Shown one piece after another: positions 10,806 to 21,171 of a stretch of 64,000 nt of DNA (position 1 is the stretch's first letter; the number at the start of each line of letters is the position of its first letter). The stretch covers positions 664,451-728,450 of the forward strand of contig JAHLKD010000010.1 in assembly GCA_025526935.1 (NCBI GenBank), given 5' to 3'. The translations under genes were made by a program, and so were the position numbers. The notes under the pieces are model-generated. The model saw only the letters and a program-made list of their open reading frames with translations, searched no databases and was not told where the DNA came from. This stretch comes from Cladochytrium replicatum. Lineage: Eukaryota; Chytridiomycota; Chytridiomycetes; Cladochytriales; Cladochytriaceae.

Positions 10806-13800
10806 TCATGTCTCTACATCGTCACCGTCCGCCTCATACTCCTCCTCAGTCTCTACCCCTTCTTCCTCTTCCTCTGCCTCCTCCTCACCCTCCTCATCCT
10901 CCAAATCCTCTTCACTCCCCAAGCCCACTCCTCCATCCCTCTCCTGCTCTTCGTCCCTTCCAAACCGTCGCTCCTCAACCTCGCCCTCTTCATACGCGTC
11001 ATCATCGTCGTCATCGTCTTCTATCCCAGCACCGAAATCAAGCACCTCAAACGACGTCTTCCGAGTCTCGTCCCTCTGCACCGCACACACAAGCCGCCTC
11101 TCGTCCATTCGCACCCTCCAAACTCCTTGCACCTCCTTCAGTAGGTCCCGGACGAACCTCCCGTGAATCACGCCACCCCCATTATGGCTCGCGCCCACAC
11201 CGCGCCCTGCCATGTTGGACAGCTCCCACACTTTGATCCCGTTCTCGGCGCCAGAGACGATCCGGTTGAGCTTCGGGTCGTGGTGGAAACAGGTGATCGC
11301 TGCGGCGTGGCCGGTCAGCGTCGAGAGACACGCCCCGGTCTCTGGGTTCCAGATACGGAGAGTAGCGTCGGCCGCGGCAGATACGAGATACTGAGGCGAA
11401 AGCTCAAGAAGTCCAACCAAATTTGTGTGTCCTATGGATTGCGGGGTGTAGGTTAACATATCGGTAAACTCATAAAGTAGTGCTCGTGCTCACCATCAAG
11501 TCTAAACAGCTCAGTCCCAGTCCTCGTGCACCACACTCGCACAGTCGTGTCCATGCTCCCCGAAACCGCCCGCCGTGTTTCATGGTTATACCCAACACTG
11601 TACACTTTCTCCGAGTGCCCCCGACACACATGCACACACTCCCCCCTCTCAAGATCCCACACCCTCACAGTAGAATCGTAGCTTCCGCTCACCAACACTT
11701 TGCCTGCGCCCGCAATCGCGCGCACGGAGCTCGTGTGCCCGAGCATCGCATGCCTAAAGAACGGGTTTGACCCGTACCCGTGTGGGTTGCTGTTTTCGTC
11801 TCCGTTTGAGGGGTAATATGGTATATCCCGGCGAGGGTCCGGGAGCCTCCAAACTCGGAGCGACGCGTCACGCGATCCTGTCACGATCAAGGGTTCGGAG
11901 GGCTCCATCACACCTCGCTCGTGGTTCATGGTTGGTGACAATATCAGCAAACATCGAACTGTCGAAGTATGCCCTTCGAAAAGGTGCGTGCAGCGTCCAG
12001 AATCCATATCCCATACTCGAACAGTTCGATCAGTTGAGCCGCTGACGAGTGTGGAATCAGAGTACTGCAGTGCCCAGATCCCACCTTCGTGACCGGAGAG
12101 CTTCCGCCGAAGGCGTCCAGTTTTCGTGTCGTAGATATGAATTGTAGGAGGGACATCCGATCCAGCCACAATCTTGTCAGCATCGAACTGTAGACAAGTC
12201 ACCACGTTGGTGTCATGCCCCGGGAACGAAATTGCTTTGTATTTTCCTTGCATCCAGTTTTGTCGTATCATGTGGTGGCGACGGTGGAGCTTCTTGAAGA
12301 GATGTGGCGGGTATCTGCTGACAATACTGCTGCTGCTACGGCTCCCAACACTCAGGCTGGATGGATCAGCCATTTCCACATCCCCAGAGCTGTCCTCTTC
12401 CATGTCCATTCGTCGTGTGATCCGAGAGTACCGTCGTTGTGCTCGGTTCACTTCATCCTTGTTGTACCATCCTTCAAGAACAAGCCGCCGCTTCCACACT
12501 GCAAGCTCCGCGCCATCACCGTCTAAAACTCTATTCCACGTTTTGCTTACTTGCGCGCAACGTCCCAAACACCTGAGATCCACATAGCCGAAGATCTGGT
12601 ACGAAAGCTCCACTGGAAGTAGAGCCAGGAAGTCGCGCTTCAGCGTGGGTAAAATCATTGACGACGCAAATTGCAATGTTGGATAGGGACATCTTCGAAG
12701 AACGTGCATCAGAGCGTAATTCTTCAGCGCAATCGGCAAATGATCAAAAGATGTCACGATCGATTCGACAGACGCCATCAACCTGGCAAAGTTCGGAGCT
12801 CCACGCCTGGCGGCGGCTTCAACTGCTGCTGCGGTTGGATTCCCCGAGCCCTCAAAGCTACCAGATATGTTTCGGCGATGTTGGGCCCACAACATGTGCT
12901 GCTGCTCTTGGTCGATACCGAGATGAGTGACATACGACGGAAGGTCTCCATCCAAGTTGTCTAATCCGAGCACTGAGGCACTTAGCATTGGGGGAACCGG
13001 TTGATGCATAATTGTAGGGGACATTGTCGGGCTGGGAAGGTTTGGAGATCGTCCACTGTGTGATGGCGAATCCATATCGTGATCCCGAATGATCCCACTC
13101 GCTTCAGGGAAAGGGGTGAGCGGTGTTGGTCCCGCTACGATGTGCGCCAACTTTCCATGGCCAGAGCCTCCACCGAGAATTCGATTTGGGCTCGCTGAGC
13201 CTTCCTGCATTAGCAATCCCACATTGGAGCTGTTATCCGCTCCAACATGCACCATATGAACAGGTGAGTGAATTACGTTAACTTCGGGAGAACCGATGGA
13301 CCCACGCCGTTTGTGGGCTCTCACCGATGGCCCACCAGCACGAGGGTTGGTGCGCATGTGGCTATGGCTGAACTGCCCAGAAGTACGAGGGACTTCTACC
13401 ATCGAAGCAGGGAGAAAATCCTCCGTGTCGGGTGGTGCGGGGCGTTTCCGACTGTTGACTTTTGTCGGATTGAGCAAACCTGAGTGCTGGACTGAGTGTT
13501 GAGAGCGGTGGTGAATCAGATGGGAAGGTTGAAGATTTAGGTTACTCTGAAAGTGGGAGCGAAGATGGGCAGGTGGTGATAGAGTTGCGCTTCTCGATCG
13601 TTCTCCGCCGCTGATGGATGTGTATATCCGTGTGGAGGGAACTGATTTCTGCCAGCAAGTGAGACGAGAACATTATAAACTCGGGTAGCTACGTACCTCT
13701 ACCAATTGCTTCTGCTCTTCAAAAGAATCGACTTCCCTCAAAACAGTTCTAACACCGTCAACCTCGAAACCAAACTCTCGCAAATGAAGAGGAGTTGGGA

Positions 13801-14500
13801 CGTTGGCGAGCGGGTATTGGTTTGAGTCAAGCTGCTCAGTGTTCGGACGGGCGAAAAACCAAGGGCGAAACTCGGTAGTGGTAGTGGTTGTGGTGGTGAC
13901 AACAGTTGTAGTCACTGACTGAGGAGGAATAGAAAAAACAGCTGCTACACTGTTTGGGGGAACGGAGGATGATGATGCGACAACTGGAGGGCTGCTGGTA
14001 GGTGAAGTGTTGATCAAGACACGCGGAGACGAAGAGACAGGATGGGGCAACATGCCGCGACCGGAACGCGGAAGATGGGAAGCGGTAGTCTTATGAGCTT
14101 TCAATGATCGTGCAGAGCGATGAGCGGTTGGTGATGGATCAGAGCTAATACTCTGTTCGGTACTTGTGGGGTTACTCGAGGATTCCTTTGACTTCAATGT
14201 CGAACTGGAAGGTTCTTTCCCGTCAAAAACGTTCACTTTGCTTTCCTCCGCAAGGTACTGCAACTCGCTTAATATTGAAGTAGCAGTGAGTGGTGCTGAA
14301 GAATTCGAGCTGGAGGAAGGGAGCTCAGTGTGCACTGGACTGACAGGCGGAGCAACACGGGTTGGGGATGGCACCAGATGAGCTGAATTGAGAGTATTAT
14401 CAACAGCAGCAGAATGAAGGTTCGAAGAAGAAGAAGAGGAGGCGGAAGGAGGAAGCAAGGGGAGTTGGCGGTCGGAAAACTGGCGCAGAGATTGGTTCAT
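10806..14500 (-). CDS. cdc4: Cdc4/Fbw7-type F-box and WD40 substrate receptor of an SCF ubiquitin ligase
   Basis: Such proteins recruit phosphorylated cell-cycle or metabolic regulators to the SCF ubiquitin ligase in the nucleus. Exons are 14500-13697, 13648-11494 and 11431-10806, with introns of 48 and 62 nt. Together they give exactly 1195 codons ending at TGA 10806-10808. ATG 14500 was chosen because a stop lies just upstream of the preceding TTG. The first ~610 residues are mostly disordered but include a block PWFFARPNTEQLDSNQYPLA shared with fungal Cdc4/Pop1 N-termini. A dimerisation-like helix region is followed by the F-box (LLPVELSYQIFGYVDLRCLG, about 612-650). Seven WD40 repeats follow (about 745-1060), several with the GS.D.TVRVWD signature. 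The tail is a very acidic run of Asp and Glu. The splice DG/HTN joins two halves of one WD repeat, which supports the model. Confidence 0.92.
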
Positions 14501-14899
14501 GCAGAGCTGGCCTTCGTGCCGTTCCAATCAAGTAAACAACGATTTATTAGGTCCAGGATGCTATCGCAATACGAGACGGGCACAGGTTCAGTACACCGGC
14601 AGCGGGCAGCACACGCTCTCGGCAGCAGGGTTCCCAGCCAGTATTCCCTCGGCGAGTCTGCAGGGCCTTTCGTTCGGTTTGTGACACGGAGATTTGAAGG
14701 TGTGAGTCGGAAATTTGATACTTGGAAAATAAGGGGAAAAGTCACAGAATGGGGGAATCAGCAGTTTGAAGCTGAAAGGGTAGGCAGGCATAGGAAAGGT
14801 ATTGGATTGCTGGGATGTTTTTGTTTTTGTCTTTTTTTACGTCCTAGTTGATCCTATCCCATCTTACATCACATTCTTGTATTAGGGCTATTGTTTCGC
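14501..14899. other. Intergenic, likely promoter of the F-box gene
   Basis: No gene recognised. A frame open on both strands shows no family signature. It is the likely 5' region of the Cdc4-like gene. Confidence 0.4.
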
Positions 14900-15325
14900 A
14901 CACGCTGGATCCAATGATTGGATCTTGGCTACTGTCACTGAACCGCTCTCTGAGATGGGCCTTCTCAGTTCCAATTTCGGCTGCTCTCCTTTCACTTTCT
15001 TATCCCAGCATTATGTCTCACTGTGATCCCGGTTAGTAACGAGGCGATGGACACCGCTGAAACTTTGAGACTTGAGTTGATCCCTTCAAAAAGTCATCTG
15101 CTCTCAAACGATAGACTGATTCGAGAAGTGTTGACAGTGCGTCATGTGGAATATAGGCATCAAATTTACCCCAAACATATTATGCCGTGGAGGATCTGGA
15201 ACTTCTCAAAGTCCAAGTGACATCCTACTTTACCCAATCATCACAGAGTATTCTAACAGTACTCCAATCTCCACCTTTCATTGACATTGTAACTCGTTCA
15301 TCCAACTATTCGTTTTTTGGTTATT
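14900..15325 (+). pseudogene. Second receptor fragment, 5' part, interrupted by a gypsy element
   Basis: On the plus strand FSVPISAALLSLSYPSIM aligns with the membrane helix of the 5731-7927 receptor. VTSYFTQSSQSILTVLQS with DIVTRSSNYSFFG aligns with its ectodomain block VTSYLNTTSQTVLSLIQS and DVVTKASNF. The similarity stops abruptly near 15325, where retrotransposon sequence begins, so the element or a rearrangement truncated this copy. Confidence 0.65.
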
Positions 15326-16690
15326 GCAGACATGATGTCGAGGCAGACAAAGACAACGGAACTTCCTGGTGAAGGCGAGGGCGATCCAGAGTTTTTGGAG
15401 GATGAGCCAGCAGTGAATCAGATTTCAGCAAAGAGGAGGAGGAAAGGAGAGGAAGGAAAGGGGAAGAGTAAAAAAGAGGTGGGTGAAGGTGACAGTGGAG
15501 ATAAAGAGGAGGGAATAAGTGGGAATGGGGGTGTTGAGAGTGATAAAGAGGAGGGAAACAACGAGACTGAGGGTGTTGAGAGTGATAAAGAGGAAGGAAA
15601 CAACAGGAATAGTGGTGTTGAGAGTGATAAAGAGGTGGGATGGGCATCAGCGGTGAAAAAGAGGAAGGTGATTTCATGATGGGGGAAGACAATGAAGAGA
15701 TGGAAATTTTGAATTTGACTGACTATGCCAACACGTTTTATCAGGATGTGGCAAAATATCTGAGGACCAGTGTAATCGAGGTTGGCGACGACGAGGAGCT
15801 TGCGGAAAAAGTGCAGAAGATGGGGAAGCAATTCATTTTGAGTGGAGGACATTTTTTTCGAACAGTGAAAAGATTTGGTTGGATCCTGATACGAGTGGTG
15901 GTGGATTGAAAGGAAGAGCAGTTACGAGTGGTAACTGCATGCCACGAGGGGATAGTTGGTGGACATCGGTCAGTGAGGGGTACGATGAAGAGGACTGAGC
16001 AACTTAACTTTTTAGTGGGGATGCGAAGGATGGTTGAGGGAGCATTTACTGCAGCGAACGCGGCAAAACTCATCATTGTGTATGTGAGTCGGTATGGATG
16101 TCCTGCAATTTTGGTGTCGGATCAAGGAACGGAGTTCAGCAGCTTTTGACTGCGGCAGGAATTCGGGCGACCTGGTGAACGGCATATCATCCACAGGCAA
16201 ACTCACCAATTGACTTAAGATGGCAGGAGGTTCAGAGAGCGTTGACGATGTGGCTTGAAGGAAAAGGAACTCAGTGGGCTCGATACTATCAGTATGTGGT
16301 CATGGCGTGCAATCTGACAGTGAGCGAAGTCCCAGGTTATCCACACTGTACGTTTTGTAGATCGTGATCGAGGAGATACGAGAAGAAGCACTGACCGAAT
16401 AAATGAAAAGCGCGAGCGTCGAAAGGAGCAGTGGGACAGAAAACATCAAATTCAAGGACTGCAGGAGATCAACGTTGGAGATATGGTGCTACTTTACAAT
16501 TCATCGTTGGATGGGCAGTGGTCAAGAAAGTTTGAAACGAGCTGGATGGGACTATATGTGATTACAGAGAAACAATCAGGTGGAACATACCAAATCAGGG
16601 AGCCTGATGGGGCAGAGTACACCGAGCTGGTATCAGGAGCGCATTTGAAACTATTCCGAAAGCGTAGTGCTGACCTAGCACTTCCGACCA
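15313..16690 (+). mobile_element. Ty3/gypsy retrotransposon fragment: end of RNase H and integrase
   Basis: The reading starts with VIADMMSRQ, the typical end of the RNase H region (ADALSR in family members). A charged linker follows, then HEGIVGGHRSVRGTMKRT, equivalent to the integrase zinc-binding region. The core strand VSRYGCPAILVSDQGTEFSS contains the second catalytic Asp. The C-terminal part includes VGDMVLLYN-type residues and WMGLYVITEKQSGGTYQI. Frames change several times and stops are frequent, so it is a dead fragment. No LTR was found at its borders. Confidence 0.75.
15520..15650 (+). repeat. Short tandem repeat coding for GVESDKE
   Basis: A roughly 48-bp unit coding GVESDKEEGNN-type residues occurs three times inside the acidic linker of the gypsy fragment. 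The copies differ by a few bases. Confidence 0.7.
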
Positions 16691-17049
16691 CATGCCGCCA
16701 ACATTCGCGTTGCTCACGTGTCAGCTGGGGGAAGTGTAGCGGTCTGGCTTGTTCGGAAGGGTCTTGCAGAGACGATGATCGAGTATGGAGTGGCGAGTCA
16801 ATTGTGATGGGTGTCATTTTCGTTGGCAGTCGAGACGAGTGGAAGAGATTTGCTTTGAGTTTGTTTTCTTTGCGAATGTGTGGTTTGTTTTATTTGCGGA
16901 GTGTTTTTATTGAGCTATGGACGCAACGTTCTTTTTCACTTCGTTTTATATTTTATCTTGCCGGAGAGGTGAGAGACCAGGAATGCGCGAATACACTCAT
17001 ACACAAATACACACAAACAAATCACCGGGAGTTCTACAAACATCAGTCT

Positions 17050-17740
17050 GCTTGAAGATCATCATCGCATCGAGCAGCAGACGCAACACCAGTTTCTATC
17101 GTGAGCTGATCCCTGCATTGCAGACAGATTATGGGATTATCCTGGAGGATCAGCTGAAAGAAAATGTCCAGGGGATGCGAGAGAAGGATCGACACATGAA
17201 GAAGTTCATGGAACGAGTTGAAGTCAAACACTCGCCTGAGTTCTTGGGTGTTTTCTCTTGGTTGAAGGCAGGATTGTCCACCGAGCGACTTATTCTTCCA
17301 CCGCATGAGTACTTGATGACTTTGCACTTTGACACTTCGTACTCAGGGACAAACTTAACGACTGGCAAACTCAGCCAGATCTGACTACAAAGGCAGTTGC
17401 ATATTATAGCAAAGCGTGTGGACCATCAGATATGAGGCTCTGGGCCACAGAATTGGAGACGTGGGGTCTCATCACAGGTTTGGAAAGTGCAGAGAGGGCA
17501 CGTTTCCTTTACGGAGACTTTCCTTTTGCTATTGTGATTGATATGAAATCAAATCGGAAGTACGCGCGGATGAGTCTTGAGCTCATGGAGTGTGCGGATC
17601 ATGCTGTTCTGGTCCATCGACCAGGACATTCAAGCTTTGGCGGCTCAGTGACCAGTCTACCTGCTCAGGGCAGAGCTCCCTTAAACAGATCACAAACCTG
17701 CGCAGCGCTTTATGGAGGTTTTGGAGCGAGTTGATGGAGA
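17050..17740 (+). mobile_element. Second Ty3/gypsy fragment: RNase H region
   Basis: Broken frames read FLGVFSWLKAGLSTERLI, then LHFDTSYSG (first RNase H Asp), then AVAYYSKACGPSDMRLWATE (the conserved YYSK and the Glu helix), FPFAIVIDMKSN, and HRPGHSSF near the end. Order within the fragment is that of gypsy RNase H. However, the fragment lies downstream of the integrase fragment, which is the reverse of a normal pol gene. The two pieces therefore come from different copies or from a rearrangement. Confidence 0.65.
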
Positions 17741-18468
17741 TATCAAACAGGGCTCTGATGCGGAACGAACCCTCTGTTTGACGTGGGAGTTGGTATATGG
17801 AGTGCTCTACTTTAACTCAGGATGGAAGGTGTTTGTGCCTACTCCCCATAGAGACATGAAAACTCTAAGAACCATTCGCGATCAGTATGTATTTTGTTAC
17901 TGCAATCCTGTGTGGAGACTTTTTCATTGCTGTAGACAATGTACAACACACATCCATTACCGTCACGTTAGTCTATGCAACAGTGTCAATGATCGTTGTT
18001 GTTACCGTCATCGCTGCGCAACGCTTCTAGTGCGGACACTGACATTGGGAAAACAGCTGTTTTACAGAGATCAGAAACATGCAGCGCACATTCAATAGTA
18101 CACTGGTCAAAGCTTGCGAGTAGTGTCGAACTGGTAGTAATGTTTCTAATCTTTTTCATTCTGTCTACAGTGTAGTTATTTAGTTATTGAGCAACCACAA
18201 ACAACATTTTTCTGATTTCAAAAATAGTACGGATAATCCAACAGCACGATTCTTTTCATCCAGAAGAGATTAAAAAACCCTTTTGTTATAAAACTCGTAC
18301 TTTTTGTAATTCCCCACAGTTGTCTCCACAACTTGAACCTCCTGAAGATTTGAATTTGAACGGCAACGGCGGCCATCGACGGGAACCAAAAATACTCTTA
18401 CTACCACAGCTGCAAATCGGAAACGAACATTGTTGAACGCATCGTTAAAAACTTCATCTCTGGACAAC
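17741..18468. other. Intergenic sequence upstream of the alpha-kinase gene
   Basis: No coding potential recognised. It contains the likely alpha-kinase promoter and 5' UTR. Confidence 0.4.
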
Positions 18469-20788
18469 ATGAGCGGCTACGGTCGGTCCACTCCGGCCTC
18501 TGCAACGTCGTCACTGTCTCGACCTTCGCAATTCTCGCGCATGGGCCACTGGGACGAACGAGAGGAATCTGTTTACTACCCCGACGGAACACTGTCCCAC
18601 CAGCGCAGACTTTCAAACACAACGCTCAACACTAACGGTCTCCCAACTCCACCACTCTCGTCCTACAGAATGGAACCTACACTGCCGATTTCAAGCTATG
18701 CGTCTGATCGTCAGCATACACAGTACGATAGTATTCCAAGAGGAGACCCACAGCAAATTTACTATGGACAGAACTATAACAGCCTTCCGAGGGGAGAGAA
18801 TGGAACTACGAACGGTGAGTGGACTGGAAAGATTAGGGAATGCTGAAGCTAATTTTATGTGGTCAGAGATGACCAGTGGGGGTTGGGCTCAGCATCCTTC
18901 GCAATATCAACCAAAACATCCACCACAGCACCAGTACCCTCAGTATACACAGATAGCTGGTCAAATGGAATGGCAGCAACCGCCAGGTATTCATACCTCG
19001 AATTGACCTAATGTTAGAATTCCAACTAATGATGGGGCAGATTCCCACTCGAATTATGCTTCTCCTTCCATTTCCACTAAGGAGCAGAATCACGACTACT
19101 ACACTTTGCCAACAGAAGACAAGCTTCTTCAAGAGATTTCGTACTTGAGAGGCGACCGTAACGAGCTTGCGAAACGGATAACTAATTTTGAGCGGATCCT
19201 TCAAAACTTCGGACGGTACTCTGACGAGGTCGCTCGCGTGAGGTCCAACCAACGCGGTATCGAGAACGAAATCGGGAGGCTTAGGCACAAGCTGACCGAG
19301 AATACGGAAGCGCGATACCACACTCTCAGCGCTCAACTCGGAGTCGTTCGAAGCACTTACGCGGAACGCACGAAACAGATTGCTCGGCTTGCGCCTCTTG
19401 CGAACGTGCAGCAGCATGTGGAGCTCGAGCTGCGGGACAAGGTTGAGAAGGAGAAGACATCGAAGGATGAAGTCGAGGCTGTTGTGGGGCGAATGCATGC
19501 GGAGATGGAGGCGAGAGATACGAGGGAGCACGGGTGGATGTCTGAGATGCCGACGATGGGAGCGAAGGTCAATAGTATCCGGGGGATGGTAAATGAGGCG
19601 ATGTCTGTGGTGCACGGACAGATGCCAAGAGTTATGGGAATCCAGCACGAGTTAAACCAGCGGTTGGCGGCGGTTCAGAGGCTGCAGATGATGGATCAGA
19701 TCGTGAGAAAGTCGTTGATGGTCATGGGTGGAACGGTGAACCATGTTATCATGGGAATGATGAACTATATCATCACGACCAAGGCGGAGGCGGGGAGATT
19801 GAATGCCAAGTTGGAATGGAGAGAATTGACCCTCAAAATGGAGGAGATTTCCCAGACAACTGAAATGGACAAGTTGATTCCAGAATGGAACAACCCACGT
19901 TTCGATTGGCCGTTGCAGCTCGAGCTACGTATCCGGCGGTATGTCCCAACGCAGAGCATTCGGCACATGTTTGGGAATATTGCGCTTCCGTTCGACGGAA
20001 AGACCTGGACGGTGGACAAACGACAGCTCAAATTCTACCTCATGGGCAATCGCTTCACCGGTACCGCTCAAGGAAGCGCACCAGTCCCGCGCCTTGTGAT
20101 CGGAAAGCCATTCTCGAAGGGAGCGTTTAGAACAACCCGGTACGCAAAAGGATCCGACAACAACCCATACGTGGTCAAAGTTTTTCATCTCCGTCGTGAC
20201 CTCCGCAAGGACTCTGACGCTGCAGAGAAAGTCGGCATGGCAAATGCAGTCGTGGCATATTGCGCACGGCTGTTCTCGGTTGAGCTCAGATCCGCGGGAC
20301 TTGCGCAGTACGAAGTGGAGTACGTCGACGCATGGGTCGCGCCTTGCTCGGCATACTTTACGGATGAGCAGGCACGGCTCGGGAAACCAGAAAATACGTG
20401 CTTGATGATCGAGCCGCTTCTCCCGAGTTTCAAGAAGTGGCTGAACAACAACATGCAGGTGTTTTCGCCAGAACCAGGTGATATGGATGCGGATATGATG
20501 GCTTGTCTTGCTCATTGGAGTTACGAGCGCTCGTTGGGCACGCTGATCATTGCGGACTTGCAGGGATGTAGGGTCGACACTGATCTAGGTGGTGGAATGA
20601 TGCGGTATAGGTGGCAGTTGTGCGACCCTGCGGTTCATTTCTTGAGACCGCAAGATCCTTTAGTGCAGTCGCTACGGCATGATTTTGATGGTGACCATGG
20701 GCAGGAGGCGGAGATGAATATGAAGGTCAAGTTTAGGCACGAATGCAACCCTTTCTGTCGTCACTTGAGGCTCCAGCCAATTCAGTAA
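18469..20788 (+). CDS. Alpha-kinase (MHCK/eEF2K family) with N-terminal coiled coil
   Basis: Alpha-kinases are atypical Ser/Thr kinases. Exons 18469-18814, 18867-18986 and 19041-20788 have introns of 52 and 54 nt and give exactly 738 codons. Residues 1-170 are Ser/Pro/Gln-rich and look disordered. About 180-300 is a charged coiled coil (ISYLRGDRNELAKRITNFER onward), and a second helical region follows. The kinase domain occupies about 490-735. It shows the ATP-binding lysine region NPYVVKVFHLRRDL, the MIEPLLPSFKKWLNNNM block, and the signature ADLQG followed by CDPAVHF. A terminal HECNPFCRHL carries the His-Cys-Cys zinc ligands of the family. All key motifs are present, so an active kinase is expected. 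The substrate is not known. The coiled coil suggests oligomerisation, as in Dictyostelium myosin heavy-chain kinases. Confidence 0.9.
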
Positions 20789-21171
20789 AATACGATGCGT
20801 TGGGAAGATTTTGTGTTTCTTTTACACTATTCAATGGAATCCGTAGATGTAACGTAACCGTTGTTCTTCCCGGTGTCAGGTGGTTGTTGTATCTTCAGGG
20901 AAACAAGATCGTGATGACGAAGTCCCACACCGGCAAGCCGAGACCACTTGACCCATATTTTTTAAATTATTGTTTCGTATGCACACCATATCTGTGGATT
21001 CTTGCTAACAACGCTACCATTTCTCTCCATTTATCCTATTTTTCTTATCTTCCTGCATCATTATCTGTCAAAACTCGAATCCTCGCCCTCTTACGGATTT
21101 CGTCTCCACCTTAAAAAAAATTCAACTCAGAGGTTCCGGCCCTCCTCGCCCATCGGGCCACATCGACCGAA
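20789..21171. other. Intergenic between alpha-kinase and kelch-SH3 genes
   Basis: T- and C-rich sequence just upstream of the next ATG looks like a promoter and 5' UTR. No gene recognised. Confidence 0.4.

Noticed and set aside
10808-11236. Plus-strand Pro/His-rich frame of 142 residues
   Set aside because: It is the opposite-strand shadow of the acidic tail and WD repeats of the Cdc4-like gene.
18863-19648. Minus-strand frame of 261 residues opposite the alpha-kinase
   Set aside because: Shadow frame. The plus strand has splice-consistent coding with known motifs.
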